Shown here: positions 12,001-20,585 of the stretch, piece after piece
Position numbering within the stretch: position 1 is the first letter of the stretch
Layout of the letters: the number at the start of each line of letters is the position of its first letter
Origin: a virus
Strand: one strand, 5' to 3'
IMG/VR virus record: IMGVR_UViG_3300027816_000148
Coordinates: 1 to 48,161 of that record
DNA: 48,161 bases
Translations under genes and position numbers: made by a program
Notes under the pieces: model-generated
Seen by the model: the letters and a program-made list of their open reading frames with translations, nothing else
Database searches by the model: none
Told to the model about the DNA's origin: nothing

Positions 12001-12987
12001 ATGAGAAATTACCTACAAATTTTTAACGACACACTAGGTCCAATGGGGTTTGACATTGTCGAGGGGTATGATGCTGCTAAACGTCCATATGGTGGCGACG
12101 ACCACGGTTGGCCTTTGGAATTGCCTGAATGCGAGTTTACAGAAAAAACTCTAGTGGTCATACATTTTCCTGATTTTGTTACCATAGACGATGACGGATT
12201 CTGTGTAGAGTTAGACAAGATTGAAAAATTTTATGGCAAAAACGCACACAGAGTTCTAATCACTCATTGGACTCACGACTTAGAAAAATTTCACAACGGG
12301 TCTCTCAATTTTATTAAGTTTAGCAATCACAATGTAGAAACCAGTGTACAATTACGCGAGAGATTTGATGAGTGGAAGCACATACTTGACCAACCCAGAC
12401 CATATGCCTGGCAGTGCCTTAATGGTAGAATCTGTGCCCACCGACAAATTACTGTGGACATTTTAAAAGACTTTGAAAATGGCTGGGTGAGTTTAGGTAT
12501 GGATATTCCACTACCTCAACATCAATATCCATATGATTGTTACCCTGGCACCGAAAACGATGATAATTTTATAATGTTGAATTACGTTTATGGGTCAACT
12601 GCTGTCAACATTGTGACAGAAACACAATTTTATCAACCCACAGGAATTGTCACAGAAAAAACATTCCATGCATTGATGGCCGAACAGATACCTATCATAA
12701 TCGGATACAAAGGAATTGTTGAACACTGCCGACAAATGGGATTTGACATGTTTGATGATCTAGTAGATCACAGCTACGATACAATACCGGGTCCAGGTAG
12801 AATACATGCGGCTATAGAGTTGAATCGAGATCTCATTCAAGGAAAAATAGATCTTGCACCCTACAAACAACGTTTACAAAGAAATCGTGAATATGTGTTG
12901 TGGGGATTAATAGATAAAATGCAAGCAGACTTTGTTGCTGACGCTCGAAAATTAGCTGATAAGTTATTGCCTAGATATACCCCGTAG
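12001..12987 (+). CDS. Exostosin/GT10-like putative glycosyltransferase
   Basis: This 328-residue protein is a paralogue of the product of 10284-11345. The C-terminal block VNIVTETQFYQ, GIVTEKTFHALM, IPIIIGYKG, CRQMGFDMFDDLVDHSYD matches the nucleotide-sugar-binding half of exostosin/fucosyltransferase-like GT-B proteins. The ATG at 12001 follows TAAATA by 5 nt. The gene ends in a 24-bp convergent overlap with 12964-13329. The acceptor is unknown. Confidence 0.6.
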   Translation: MRNYLQIFNDTLGPMGFDIVEGYDAAKRPYGGDDHGWPLELPECEFTEKTLVVIHFPDFVTIDDDGFCVELDKIEKFYGKNAHRVLITHWTHDLEKFHNGSLNFIKFSNHNVETSVQLRERFDEWKHILDQPRPYAWQCLNGRICAHRQITVDILKDFENGWVSLGMDIPLPQHQYPYDCYPGTENDDNFIMLNYVYGSTAVNIVTETQFYQPTGIVTEKTFHALMAEQIPIIIGYKGIVEHCRQMGFDMFDDLVDHSYDTIPGPGRIHAAIELNRDLIQGKIDLAPYKQRLQRNREYVLWGLIDKMQADFVADARKLADKLLPRYTP

Positions 12988-13329
12988 AAACTTTTCAAGG
13001 TCACCGTACAAGGAATACATCATGGCTTCCTTGCTGCCAAACAGCAACAACTTGGGCTTCTTGCCAAGAAAGATATAGTACGGACAAGTGAGTTTACGAT
13101 CAAGTGTTAGTAATTGTCCAGGCTTTGCTGGCATACTTGCAGGGACATCAAACTCGTAGTGTGCAATTTCCAACCGACTAAACACAAAAAAGCCTTCGGC
13201 AGTTAACCGAAGGCCAGCATGTTCGTCGGGATTCTTCCACCACTCTTGCATTGCTTGATCTAATGTGGGCTTGATATCCCACTTGAGTTGATCTAATATC
13301 TGTTGAGTTAGAGAGATCTTATTGAGCAT
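12964..13329 (-). CDS. Conserved phage hypothetical protein (121 aa)
   Basis: It contains EHAGLRLTAEGFFVF, a block I recall from T4-like marine phages, plus a C-terminal basic and hydrophobic stretch (YYIFLGKKPKLLLFGSKEAMM). It begins inside the end of the upstream gene (11-nt overlap). Its stop region overlaps the convergent glycosyltransferase-like gene. Function unknown. Confidence 0.72.
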   Translation of the reverse strand: MLNKISLTQQILDQLKWDIKPTLDQAMQEWWKNPDEHAGLRLTAEGFFVFSRLEIAHYEFDVPASMPAKPGQLLTLDRKLTCPYYIFLGKKPKLLLFGSKEAMMYSLYGDLEKFLRGISRQ

Positions 13330-13615
13330 TGGGGAACACTTGCGCCCCTTGTGTCAACAGCACCACACTGAACTTGTCTGTTTTAAACTGTGCGTTGAGT
13401 TTACGGGCCAAATTGATTGCATGGCCAGGATTTGAAAAACTAACCTTTTTGTACTTGGGCCCAGGATACTGCGTCAGCATGTTGCTGGTCTTTAGGTTGA
13501 TAGGTTTCGAGTCGTAGAACACAGCCCACACCCCTTCCGACGCCAGCACTTGCTCGGTCTTGTAAGTTTGTTTGTTTGTGTGCTCTATTAACACACTGGG
13601 TTTAGGTCTGCTCAT
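13319..13615 (-). CDS. Hypothetical protein (98 aa)
   Basis: This small basic protein (MSRPKPSVLIEHTNKQTYKTEQV...) is probably an alpha/beta fold. AGGAG lies 9 nt before the ATG. Upstream, AGCAT-AAATA-ATGCT (13629-13643 region) forms a hairpin whose loop carries a TAAATA promoter-like element. Function unknown. Confidence 0.7.
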   Translation of the reverse strand: MSRPKPSVLIEHTNKQTYKTEQVLASEGVWAVFYDSKPINLKTSNMLTQYPGPKYKKVSFSNPGHAINLARKLNAQFKTDKFSVVLLTQGAQVFPNAQ

Positions 13616-13632
13616 TGATAAACTCCTAGCAT

Positions 13633-13638
13633 TATTTA
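13633..13638 (-). promoter_or_regulatory. TAAATA element inside a small hairpin
   Basis: CATAAATAATG lies within the inverted repeat AGCAT/ATGCT, 17 nt upstream of an ATG that has a good Shine-Dalgarno. It differs from the leaderless set in spacing. Confidence 0.35.
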
Positions 13639-13655
13639 TGCTAAAACTGGGTACT

Positions 13656-13859
13656 TTAAAAAGTACCTCCGGTCAATTCAACCTTTACAACCTCATCAAC
13701 TTTGCTCTGATCTTCACGTAGTTTCTCAAGTGTTAGCAACAACTTGGTGATATCTGCGTGTAGATCCTTGGCATCTTTGAGTGGTAATGTAACATCTCTG
13801 CCACCGCGGCTTTCTTGTGCCTTGATCAAATCAATAAACCGATTTATATGTAAACTCAT
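13656..13859 (-). CDS. Small hypothetical protein (67 aa)
   Basis: This is a helical, charged small protein (MSLHINRFIDLIKAQESRGGRDV...). It overlaps the upstream stop by ATGA (13856-13859), indicating translational coupling. It resembles small helical conserved proteins of T4-like phages, but no function can be given. Confidence 0.7.
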   Translation of the reverse strand: MSLHINRFIDLIKAQESRGGRDVTLPLKDAKDLHADITKLLLTLEKLREDQSKVDEVVKVELTGGTF

Positions 13860-14212
13860 TTGTTTTCCTGTTCAAGTTCGGCCATTTTGGCATGGTACCG
13901 ATCCCAATAGCTGTGATACACAGCATGATTCTCTTGGCTGATAGTGTTCATCCACTTCAGATGAACTTCCTGATTGCGCCATTTGATCTGCACATTGTAC
14001 TGATCAGTTCTGTCATGAAAGCAATCACCGGCGGCAATGGCAGCGTGTACTGCTTCCTCGTGTATGCGATCCTGCTCCAGCCATTCGGCATTTTCTTCAG
14101 GAGTAAGGTATTTTTCTCCCCACTCATTGATGGTAATAGTGCCGTGCTTGACTGTGATTACTTTGTCGTAATCAGGATCTTCACCGAATGTGGTATCAAC
14201 TTTTGTGGTCAT
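13856..14212 (-). CDS. Hypothetical protein (118 aa)
   Basis: This is an acidic, His/Trp-rich helical protein (EENAEWLEQDRIHEEAVHAA). It is coupled by ATGA overlaps to both neighbours (14209-14212 and 13856-13859). No domain is recognised. It sits next to the MazG-like pyrophosphohydrolase, in an operon of nucleotide and replication genes. Confidence 0.7.
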   Translation of the reverse strand: MTTKVDTTFGEDPDYDKVITVKHGTITINEWGEKYLTPEENAEWLEQDRIHEEAVHAAIAAGDCFHDRTDQYNVQIKWRNQEVHLKWMNTISQENHAVYHSYWDRYHAKMAELEQENK

Positions 14213-14577
14213 TTTTTTAAGAAAGGTTTTAGATCAGGAGGTGTCCATCCCACTGGCTTGAGTACTTTACCATCTTCACGCTTGCGAACCTTGCCAGTTT
14301 CTCGATCGATCTTGGCAAAGTTAGTGCTCATAACTTCCTTCCAGCCGCCTTCGCTGTTGGCACCAAAACTGTGTAGTGCACCAATAGTAACCACAAGGAT
14401 GTCTAGTAATGCGTCAACGATTTCTTCATCGTCGTTGTCGGCAAGAGCAACCTTTAGTTCTTTGTGTTCTTCTTCAATAAGAGCACAATACATTTCAAAC
14501 TGTGTGCCATTAAACTCGTCAACTGACTGGTCGCAGGCTCGCATGAATTTTTCCTGATCACGAAACGGATTTGTCAT
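14209..14577 (-). CDS. MazG-like/PRA-PH-fold NTP pyrophosphohydrolase
   Basis: This 122-residue all-alpha protein has the MazG-type metal-binding pattern: EEEHKEL followed about 20 residues on by DEEIVDALLDILVVTIG (ExxE...ExxD). The tail ID..TGKV.KR.DGKVLKP..W.PPDL is shared by phage phosphoribosyl-ATP pyrophosphohydrolase-like proteins. Such enzymes hydrolyse (d)NTPs or non-canonical nucleotides to monophosphates and may clean the nucleotide pool. The start at 14577 (MTNPFRDQ) fits the family N-terminus; a longer frame reaches 14631. Confidence 0.8.
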   Translation of the reverse strand: MTNPFRDQEKFMRACDQSVDEFNGTQFEMYCALIEEEHKELKVALADNDDEEIVDALLDILVVTIGALHSFGANSEGGWKEVMSTNFAKIDRETGKVRKREDGKVLKPVGWTPPDLKPFLKK

Positions 14578-15007
14578 TGGCTTCTTCTTTAGAGTGGTAA
14601 GGTCCTTGATACTTGTAGCGTTCGAGCACAATTAGTTTGGGGTTTTGTACCGGCTTCCAGTTGCGATGTTGTTTGATCATGTACCATCCAGCGGCGTACC
14701 ATGATTTACTTTTGGTATCTTTGGTAAACAGCGGCAATTTATGTTTCACATCCCAGATAGGATTGTGTGCTCTGCACCCAGTAGGATATCCATGAACCAC
14801 ATCTGTGGCTGGTTTGGTTGCTTTTTCGGCTGGCTCAAATTCCACATTCTCACGTTTGCGCAACATGGGAATGGTTTTGTACAGTCCTGTTTTGTTCTCA
14901 ATAGTTATTTGATAACCATCGTTAACTGCTTGAATATTACCAACTTTTTGGTCGTCTTTTTTCAAGATCCAATACTCGTTGTCAATTACTGGTTTGGCGT
15001 GTATCAT
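14558..15007 (-). CDS. Conserved phage hypothetical protein (149 aa)
   Basis: The C-terminal half (WYAAGWYMIKQHRNWKP, NPKLIVLERY, YQGPY) is a block I recall from T4-like marine phages with no known function. There is no signal or membrane segment. It overlaps the RNase H gene by 26 nt upstream and the MazG-like gene by 20 nt downstream. It is probably part of the replication operon. Confidence 0.75.
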   Translation of the reverse strand: MIHAKPVIDNEYWILKKDDQKVGNIQAVNDGYQITIENKTGLYKTIPMLRKRENVEFEPAEKATKPATDVVHGYPTGCRAHNPIWDVKHKLPLFTKDTKSKSWYAAGWYMIKQHRNWKPVQNPKLIVLERYKYQGPYHSKEEANDKSVS

Positions 15008-16001
15008 TTAATACTCCTTTGTATGTTTCGTTTAACCAACGTCCGAATGACTCTGCTGAATCACTACACTTGGTCAACTCATATTTGCCACAGAATTTGA
15101 GAAAGTGACTGCCCACTTGTCCCACATCCTTGTGACTGATCTGTTCCCGGATCACAGCATCCACTGTGTCTTTAATCGCATCCGGTTGTGCGTTGAGATC
15201 GATCAATGTACAATTACGTTCATAATCGTCTAATACTCTGTGCTCTAGTCCATTGTGGTCTGACCAACGCTGAAGCATCATGTTGTTCCAAGAATATCCT
15301 CGCTTGTCTCTGTCGGCAAAGGCCTCACGGAGACCAACTTTATTCTTTGTCCCTTTTTCACGTACTCCCGGATAAGCAGAGAATACGTTGTCTGACGTGT
15401 CACCACGCATGCACTTCTCAAATAGTAGCCAGGCCGGATCCGGGATGGTTTTTGGTTGTTTAGTTTTTTTATCTGTAACAGGCTTACCCTTGGCATCAAA
15501 TATGCCCTCCAGTGTGATCAGTTCATCTGTAATGCCGTTGTATTGTGTGACGTTAGTTGCGACTAATTGAACAAAGTCTGTGTCTGAACTAACTACTACG
15601 TGATCGTCTTGGGGGTGTAATGATATCCAACGTGCAATGATGTCATCTGCTTCGGCTGTTGCGCAACGGATCACACTGCAATTGGTTCGGTCTGACAAGT
15701 ATTTAGTCAGATTGTCATAGGTCTCCCAGAACATTTTGTCCTCTTCTGCTTCGTCCTCAGTCATTTTACCACGTGCCACAGCACGGTTTTTCTTGTAGGG
15801 CTCGTAGTAGTCTTTGCGCCACGATCGACCCTCCAGTGCAAAAACCACGTGATCTGCCTGAAAACGCTTGGCTACTTTATTGGCAGCCATCATTGTAACG
15901 TGTAGCGCAAAGCCTAGTTTAGTCCAAGTGTCACTGGCTCTGTGGGCACCGTGACGTGCTCGGAAAAACATGTTGGCTGTGTCAATAAGTAGGTATTTCA
16001 T
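14982..16001 (-). CDS. rnh: RNase H / 5'-3' exonuclease, FEN family (T4 rnh-like)
   Basis: This 339-residue flap-endonuclease-family nuclease has the ordered metal-binding motifs: DTANMFFRA at the N-terminus, FALEGRSWRKDYY, ATAEADDIIARW, SSDTDFVQL, and a later GDTSDNV that matches the H3TH region. T4 RNase H removes RNA primers and adjacent DNA from lagging-strand fragments. The length (T4: about 305) and context are consistent. It overlaps the SGNH hydrolase gene by 20 nt. High confidence in the family, good confidence in the primer-removal role. Confidence 0.92.
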   Translation of the reverse strand: MKYLLIDTANMFFRARHGAHRASDTWTKLGFALHVTMMAANKVAKRFQADHVVFALEGRSWRKDYYEPYKKNRAVARGKMTEDEAEEDKMFWETYDNLTKYLSDRTNCSVIRCATAEADDIIARWISLHPQDDHVVVSSDTDFVQLVATNVTQYNGITDELITLEGIFDAKGKPVTDKKTKQPKTIPDPAWLLFEKCMRGDTSDNVFSAYPGVREKGTKNKVGLREAFADRDKRGYSWNNMMLQRWSDHNGLEHRVLDDYERNCTLIDLNAQPDAIKDTVDAVIREQISHKDVGQVGSHFLKFCGKYELTKCSDSAESFGRWLNETYKGVLNDTRQTSN

Positions 16002-16710
16002 TTGGACTCAATAGTTGGTTGCGTTTAATGTATTGTAACACATATTCCGCCCAATAGCAATGGGCATCTGGCCCAAAATGCCAACTATTGGGGTTAACCG
16101 TTTTGAATCCATTGCTTCTCAGCACCGAATTGTAAGTCATATCGTCGGCATATGGATGCATGTAGCTAGACCCCCACGCTTTTTGGTCTGTGATGCCATC
16201 AAAATGACTGTTGCCATTGAACATAACGTGCCGAATTTCCTGTGCTTCCAGTTCTTGATGAAATTCCCAAATTTCTTTATGGGCACGTTGCCTGCATTCT
16301 TCCCAATCTATATCAATGACAAATTGTTTGTAGCGTTGTTGTAGTGCTTCTGGAACATCGTCAATCCCCGATGCATTCACTTGAAAGTCGTGATCTTCAT
16401 GCCACCACTCTTCTCGTTCCCAGGTGGTCCATTGGATAACCATAAAGCAATTGTTGACTGCATCTGGGTTGGCCTTGATCCATTCTCTTGTGGTACGCAT
16501 GATGCGTGTGTTCGAACATCCAGACTGTGCATCTAGGTATAGGATAGCACGTAGCCAGTTAGCAAGCTCGCATCCAAAACTTGCACGTTCATTGTCAGGA
16601 TGTGGCATACGGCCTAGGCCATAGAACAACCCATCATCCTGTGCCCAGCTGTGAGGATTTACTGCCTCGGCTGCGGCAGCATGACTATCACCGTTTACAT
16701 ACAGAATCAT
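15982..16710 (-). CDS. SGNH/GDSL hydrolase-like protein (1 of 3)
   Basis: This 242-residue protein starts MILYVNGDSHAAA, with the GDS nucleophile block of SGNH hydrolases. A GCSN block follows at about residue 65, and GPDAHCYWAEYV near the C-terminus supplies the Asp-x-His of the triad. Family members are esterases or lipases, often sugar O-deacetylases. Two paralogues follow at 16688 and 18220. The substrate is unknown; the neighbouring sugar-nucleotide genes suggest a glycan. Confidence 0.78.
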   Translation of the reverse strand: MILYVNGDSHAAAAEAVNPHSWAQDDGLFYGLGRMPHPDNERASFGCELANWLRAILYLDAQSGCSNTRIMRTTREWIKANPDAVNNCFMVIQWTTWEREEWWHEDHDFQVNASGIDDVPEALQQRYKQFVIDIDWEECRQRAHKEIWEFHQELEAQEIRHVMFNGNSHFDGITDQKAWGSSYMHPYADDMTYNSVLRSNGFKTVNPNSWHFGPDAHCYWAEYVLQYIKRNQLLSPNEIPTY

Positions 16711-17356
16711 AGACTTGACGTTGTTTCATGTAATCAACCAAGGTCTGTGCCCATGCCGCATGCGCATCTTCATTGTAGTGTTGCCAGCCGGGTGTAATTT
16801 CTTCAAACTCGTGTTCCACACAGTAGTTGATGTAGCAAAGATTTTGCTGGTAAGGATGGAAAAAGCAATCGTTCCAATCCAGTTGTTCAGCTGAGTTGGC
16901 AACTTGGAACGCATTAAACGCATTAAAGAACAAGTGCGGAATGCCACGCTCTTTGAGAATCAAGTGCAAGTTGTAAATCTTATTGTGCCAATAGTAGCCC
17001 ATCACACGATGCCACTCGCCTTCTTTCTGAATGTGATTCTTCCAGAACTGATAGCGACGGCGAAACTCTTCAGGGATACGTTGTCCCACATCCAACTGAT
17101 TGATTTCGTGAAATGCACCTTCAAAGTACCACTGCTCACGACCATGTTCGGTCCAGCCAATCACTACCAGATCTGGCTGATTATCTTTGAGGTACTCAAG
17201 TGTTGAATTGTAGATCAAGTCATTGCTGGCACCACTTACAGACAAGTTTGTGCCTGTGCCGCCTAAGTGCCTTGATAGTTCACCAATCATACTACGGCTG
17301 CGGTCTTGCAACTCCTCACCATTCATGTTGGAGTCACCGTTAAACAGTATGTTCAT
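16688..17356 (-). CDS. SGNH/GDSL hydrolase-like protein (2 of 3)
   Basis: This 222-residue paralogue has MNILFNGDSNMNG (catalytic Ser), SGASNDLIYNST (oxyanion-hole Asn block), a VIGWTEHGREQW strand, and NEDAHAAWAQ (Asp-His). All triad residues are present, so it is probably an active hydrolase. It overlaps neighbours by 4 nt (17353-17356) and 23 nt. Substrate unknown. Confidence 0.8.
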   Translation of the reverse strand: MNILFNGDSNMNGEELQDRSRSMIGELSRHLGGTGTNLSVSGASNDLIYNSTLEYLKDNQPDLVVIGWTEHGREQWYFEGAFHEINQLDVGQRIPEEFRRRYQFWKNHIQKEGEWHRVMGYYWHNKIYNLHLILKERGIPHLFFNAFNAFQVANSAEQLDWNDCFFHPYQQNLCYINYCVEHEFEEITPGWQHYNEDAHAAWAQTLVDYMKQRQVYDSVCKR

Positions 17357-17826
17357 TTTTTAATACTTTTAATTGTTTCTGCTTCAGCAACTCGCTTGCG
17401 CAAACTGCTGGAACTAAACGAATGATCACGCTTGTTAAATATTACCTGTACACCACGACCAGCACCTTCGTTGCGTCCAGTAAAGTTTTGGTCCTCATAT
17501 TCTGTGCCCAGAATTCGAACATCCAGTGGTAAAATAAGCAACAGGTCAATCAAGTCTTGTTCAGTTTGATATACAACAACTTCATCCACATAACGGCAAG
17601 CACTAAGTTGAATTTGTCGTTCTACTATGCTTTGAATAGGATGATTTTTAGTATCGGGTCTGTCAATTGTGGGATCAGTTTGCAATCCGCAAATTAGATA
17701 ATCACAATGATTCTTTGCCTCTGATAACATAGCAACATGGCCGGCATGCAACATGTCAAAGGTTGAAAATGTAATGCCAATCTTTTTACCTTGTGCTTTT
17801 AGTTCTTTGATGTGATTAAAAATCAT
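17353..17826 (-). CDS. Cytidylyltransferase-like nucleotidyltransferase
   Basis: This 157-residue protein has the HxGH signature (TFDMLHAGHVAML, residues about 22-34), TDPTIDRP, the ER of VERQIQLSACRYVDEV, and SFSSSSLRKR, which corresponds to the ISTTxxxxR motif. This is the TagD/GCT and HldE-C family, which joins CTP or ATP to a phosphorylated alcohol or sugar. It lies between SGNH hydrolase genes, linked by ATGA overlaps on both sides, and probably makes an activated sugar or polyol for the phage glycan pathway. The exact substrate cannot be read. Confidence 0.85.
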   Translation of the reverse strand: MIFNHIKELKAQGKKIGITFSTFDMLHAGHVAMLSEAKNHCDYLICGLQTDPTIDRPDTKNHPIQSIVERQIQLSACRYVDEVVVYQTEQDLIDLLLILPLDVRILGTEYEDQNFTGRNEGAGRGVQVIFNKRDHSFSSSSLRKRVAEAETIKSIKK

Positions 17827-18227
17827 GATACTTCACTCCTGCCATTGCCAATATCTTTGCTTTGCACCCAGATGCCCGAATTCTTGATTGCTTGTTCTTG
17901 TTCCCAAGTTTCCATAACAACATGTCTACAAACGTTCTGGAACCACTGGTCCACAATGTCTGCATCTACTTTGCCTTGATAGCCTGCCTTGATCAATCTG
18001 GCAACAAAGATATCGTTCCAGTCTAGTTCAAATGCACCTTGATGTAGATTATTAAGATCCACGTCCATGCCCAACACAGCCACATAAGGCTCGCCGGCTT
18101 CGGTAGCCAACTGCTTGGCAGTCTTATCGGGCTCCTTCTTCTTAGGAGGTGCCGATTTTTGGGGAGGTATTATTTTATCAACCTCTTTGGCGGGTTTACT
18201 AAACCAACTTTTGATGTTTTTAATCAT
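17823..18227 (-). CDS. Conserved phage hypothetical protein (134 aa)
   Basis: The N-terminal third is basic and Pro/Lys-rich (linker-like). The C-terminal part (GEPYVAVLGMDVDLNNLHQGAFELDWN, GYQGKVDADIVDQWFQNVC) is a block I recall as widespread in T4-like cyanophages and pelagiphages with no known function. ATG 18227 is preferred over 18260 because it leaves only an 8-nt overlap. Confidence 0.78.
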   Translation of the reverse strand: MIKNIKSWFSKPAKEVDKIIPPQKSAPPKKKEPDKTAKQLATEAGEPYVAVLGMDVDLNNLHQGAFELDWNDIFVARLIKAGYQGKVDADIVDQWFQNVCRHVVMETWEQEQAIKNSGIWVQSKDIGNGRSEVS

Positions 18228-18954
18228 ATTCTTTTCTGATGTTATATCCAAGGTTATCAAGCCATTGTGTTAGTACATCTGCAAACTGTGCATGTCCAGA
18301 TTCGCTTAAATGTCCTGTCTCTAATCTTCTCAATGGATCATGTTGTTCAGCCCACTGTTTAATATAAAAATCATGCAGTTGATACAAATTACTTTGTTGT
18401 TGACACCATTGCACCTGGTGCAATGATTCTATATATGGAAAAGAGTGTACTGGAATTTCTGTGTTCTTTGCTGCCGAAAAACAAAATAATGTTGCACCTA
18501 GTGACTCAACGGTATGAGCAAACATATACAATGATGTATAGAAATCCGTTAATTGTTTGTGTACAAACAAATCTTCAGTAATCAAACACTTTTGTTCTAT
18601 AGTAGCTTGATTTAACCCTGTCAGTACATCTAGAGTTACTAGACAAGGTTTGCAATGTTCTAATTTACGCTCTCGGTCTGGAATACGACTAATCACTTGT
18701 TGGTTATCACCGTAATACCAAACTTCTAACCGTCTTACAAAACTCCAACCAACAATAACTAATGGATTAGTATACTGTTGTTTAAGCTCTGCTAATGTTT
18801 CTATTGTGCTTCTACAAATACGATCGTTATTGCTGCCGCTCTTGGCAATATTAATCACCGGCAATCTGGATTTCTTGTGCAAAAAATCTGAGTAGACCTT
18901 ATGTCTATTTTTTTCAGAATAGCTGTCACCATTGATCAAGATGCAGTCAAACAT
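18220..18954 (-). CDS. SGNH/GDSL hydrolase-like protein (3 of 3)
   Basis: This 244-residue third paralogue has CILINGDSYS, AKSGSNNDRICRST, IVGWSFVRR, and LSESGHAQFADVL at the C-terminus. In the last block the expected Asp of Asp-x-x-His is replaced by Glu (SESGH), so activity is less certain than for the other two. The gene is AT-richer than its neighbours. It begins directly after the QueE stop codon. Confidence 0.75.
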   Translation of the reverse strand: MFDCILINGDSYSEKNRHKVYSDFLHKKSRLPVINIAKSGSNNDRICRSTIETLAELKQQYTNPLVIVGWSFVRRLEVWYYGDNQQVISRIPDRERKLEHCKPCLVTLDVLTGLNQATIEQKCLITEDLFVHKQLTDFYTSLYMFAHTVESLGATLFCFSAAKNTEIPVHSFPYIESLHQVQWCQQQSNLYQLHDFYIKQWAEQHDPLRRLETGHLSESGHAQFADVLTQWLDNLGYNIRKEYD

Positions 18955-19800
18955 TTACTTACCCCAGCCATTGCCCCAAAGATCAACGTGTAATCTTGGG
19001 CTATACCAGTAGCCACGTTTGAGTGCTTCGTCAGCAACGTTGATACGATTGCCATCGTACACACTGACAACACCACCCACGGGCATTACAAACACAGGAC
19101 CTGAAAACTGTGCAAGCCTGTACTCATCAACAGCACGATCCAATTCGTCAAAGTCTTGCACCTTCTCAACCACAAACTTGAGATAAGTTATACCATATGT
19201 TTCAAGATCAAAAATAATCTCTGGCTTGATTGCCTCTTCCCACTTCTCGCCTGACACACTGAGCTTGGGACTTACACTGAATGTGATCTCACCGTGCCAG
19301 TTATTCAAATACAGTTTGAAGTCTCTTGATAATTCTTGAGTACCATTGGTCTCAAATGTGATGTGTCGTAAGCCACGCTCGTGTAGTTTATCCAACAATG
19401 CAGGATATGCACGTTGCCAACCCAGCAAGGGCTCGCCACCTGTGATAACCAAGTGTACAGGATTACCATTGGGCTGTTGCCAGTTTCCATGCGGCAACAA
19501 TGCTGCCATCTTTTCCACCAGCTCATCTTCTGTGTAGGTAGGACTGAGTTCTTTGAATGCAGGATGCCATGACGCATAGCTGTCACAGCCAGTGCTCACC
19601 AGTGGCAGTTCTTCAAATGTCTTGTAGAGATGCACACTCTTGGCAACTTCATCTGCTTCTTTGCTAGACTCGCCTGGCTTGCAACCAAACCCTGAACAGG
19701 TGAAGTTACACCCAAACATACGAAGAAACACGCTGGGCACACCAACATAGCGACCTTCACCTTGTGCTGAATAAAATAGTTCTGATACTTTAAATTTCAT
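18955..19800 (-). CDS. queE: 7-carboxy-7-deazaguanine synthase (QueE)
   Basis: This radical SAM enzyme converts 6-carboxytetrahydropterin to 7-carboxy-7-deazaguanine. The 281 residues start KVSELFYSAQGEGRYVGVPS, diagnostic of QueE, then CNFTC (C31, C35) with further Cys at C40 and in GCDSY (C72), and VITGGEPLLGW for SAM binding. The spacing of the third cysteine is not the usual CxxxCxxC: either C40 or C72 may be the third cluster ligand, as in other phage QueE/NrdG-like proteins. ATGA overlap with the methyltransferase gene couples their translation. FolE and QueD are in the same operon. Confidence 0.9.
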   Translation of the reverse strand: MKFKVSELFYSAQGEGRYVGVPSVFLRMFGCNFTCSGFGCKPGESSKEADEVAKSVHLYKTFEELPLVSTGCDSYASWHPAFKELSPTYTEDELVEKMAALLPHGNWQQPNGNPVHLVITGGEPLLGWQRAYPALLDKLHERGLRHITFETNGTQELSRDFKLYLNNWHGEITFSVSPKLSVSGEKWEEAIKPEIIFDLETYGITYLKFVVEKVQDFDELDRAVDEYRLAQFSGPVFVMPVGGVVSVYDGNRINVADEALKRGYWYSPRLHVDLWGNGWGK

Positions 19801-20585
19801 AATTTTCTTGCTTTAACTAGTAGATGCCAACCCAAATATTCTTTAACAGCTTGACGATGCGATTCTGTCATGGCTTCAAACCACGGTTCCAATTCATAAC
19901 GCCCTGCCTTGTACGAATCTACATTATACATGAAACAGTGGTCCTGACGCAACCTCTCAATGTACCATCCATTGTCTCTGTTCATCAATTGGTGAATTTC
20001 ATCTTTGCTGAATGCCTGTGCGTATGGACAACCTGCTTGTGCTTCAAATTGGTCTAGACCCTTTTGGATCATAGCATACTTCCAGGAGTTTTTGGCATAC
20101 ACCATAAATCGGAATTCACCACCATATTTGACCACTTCATGTACATTGGCAATAATCTTGTCAATGCCCGGGAAGTGATGTATCACACCGTAACTGTAAA
20201 CAAGATCAAACTCACCTAGTTTGGCAAGTGCTACTCCATCAGTTGCATCTACATTGTAGAACTCGCCTTCAAGGCCTAGTGTTTCGAATCGTTGCTTGCT
20301 TAATGCAATACTTTGATCGCTCAAGTCGATACCCACATACTCAGCACCATGCTTGGCAAATTCTTCTGCATCTGATCCAATGCCGCAACCGATTTCCAAC
20401 ACACGTTTGCCAGCCCACAAGTGAAACCCTGCAAATTCAGCAATGTGCGGCTCTACACGATAGCGTCGCTCGCTTACTTCACGAAAAAACTCGGGTGTGC
20501 CAAGATCACTTTGTCCATGTTTAATATTACACGGTTGTGTGTTCCAGTAGCGTTTAATACGTTCTTCAAGACTTAATTGTTGCAT
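19797..20585 (-). CDS. SAM-dependent methyltransferase (class I)
   Basis: This 262-residue protein has motif I VLEIGCGIGSDAEEFAKHG (about residues 60-78), GIDLSDQSI (motif II), DLVYSYGVIHHF (motif IV) and VKYGGEFRFMVY. It fits small-molecule or sugar methyltransferases of the UbiE type. Start 20585 (MQQLSLEER) is preferred because the longer frame would cover the GT2 gene. Its position between GT2 and QueE in one coupled run raises the possibility that it acts on the deazaguanine or on a sugar added to it; this is inference. Confidence 0.82.
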   Translation of the reverse strand: MQQLSLEERIKRYWNTQPCNIKHGQSDLGTPEFFREVSERRYRVEPHIAEFAGFHLWAGKRVLEIGCGIGSDAEEFAKHGAEYVGIDLSDQSIALSKQRFETLGLEGEFYNVDATDGVALAKLGEFDLVYSYGVIHHFPGIDKIIANVHEVVKYGGEFRFMVYAKNSWKYAMIQKGLDQFEAQAGCPYAQAFSKDEIHQLMNRDNGWYIERLRQDHCFMYNVDSYKAGRYELEPWFEAMTESHRQAVKEYLGWHLLVKARKL

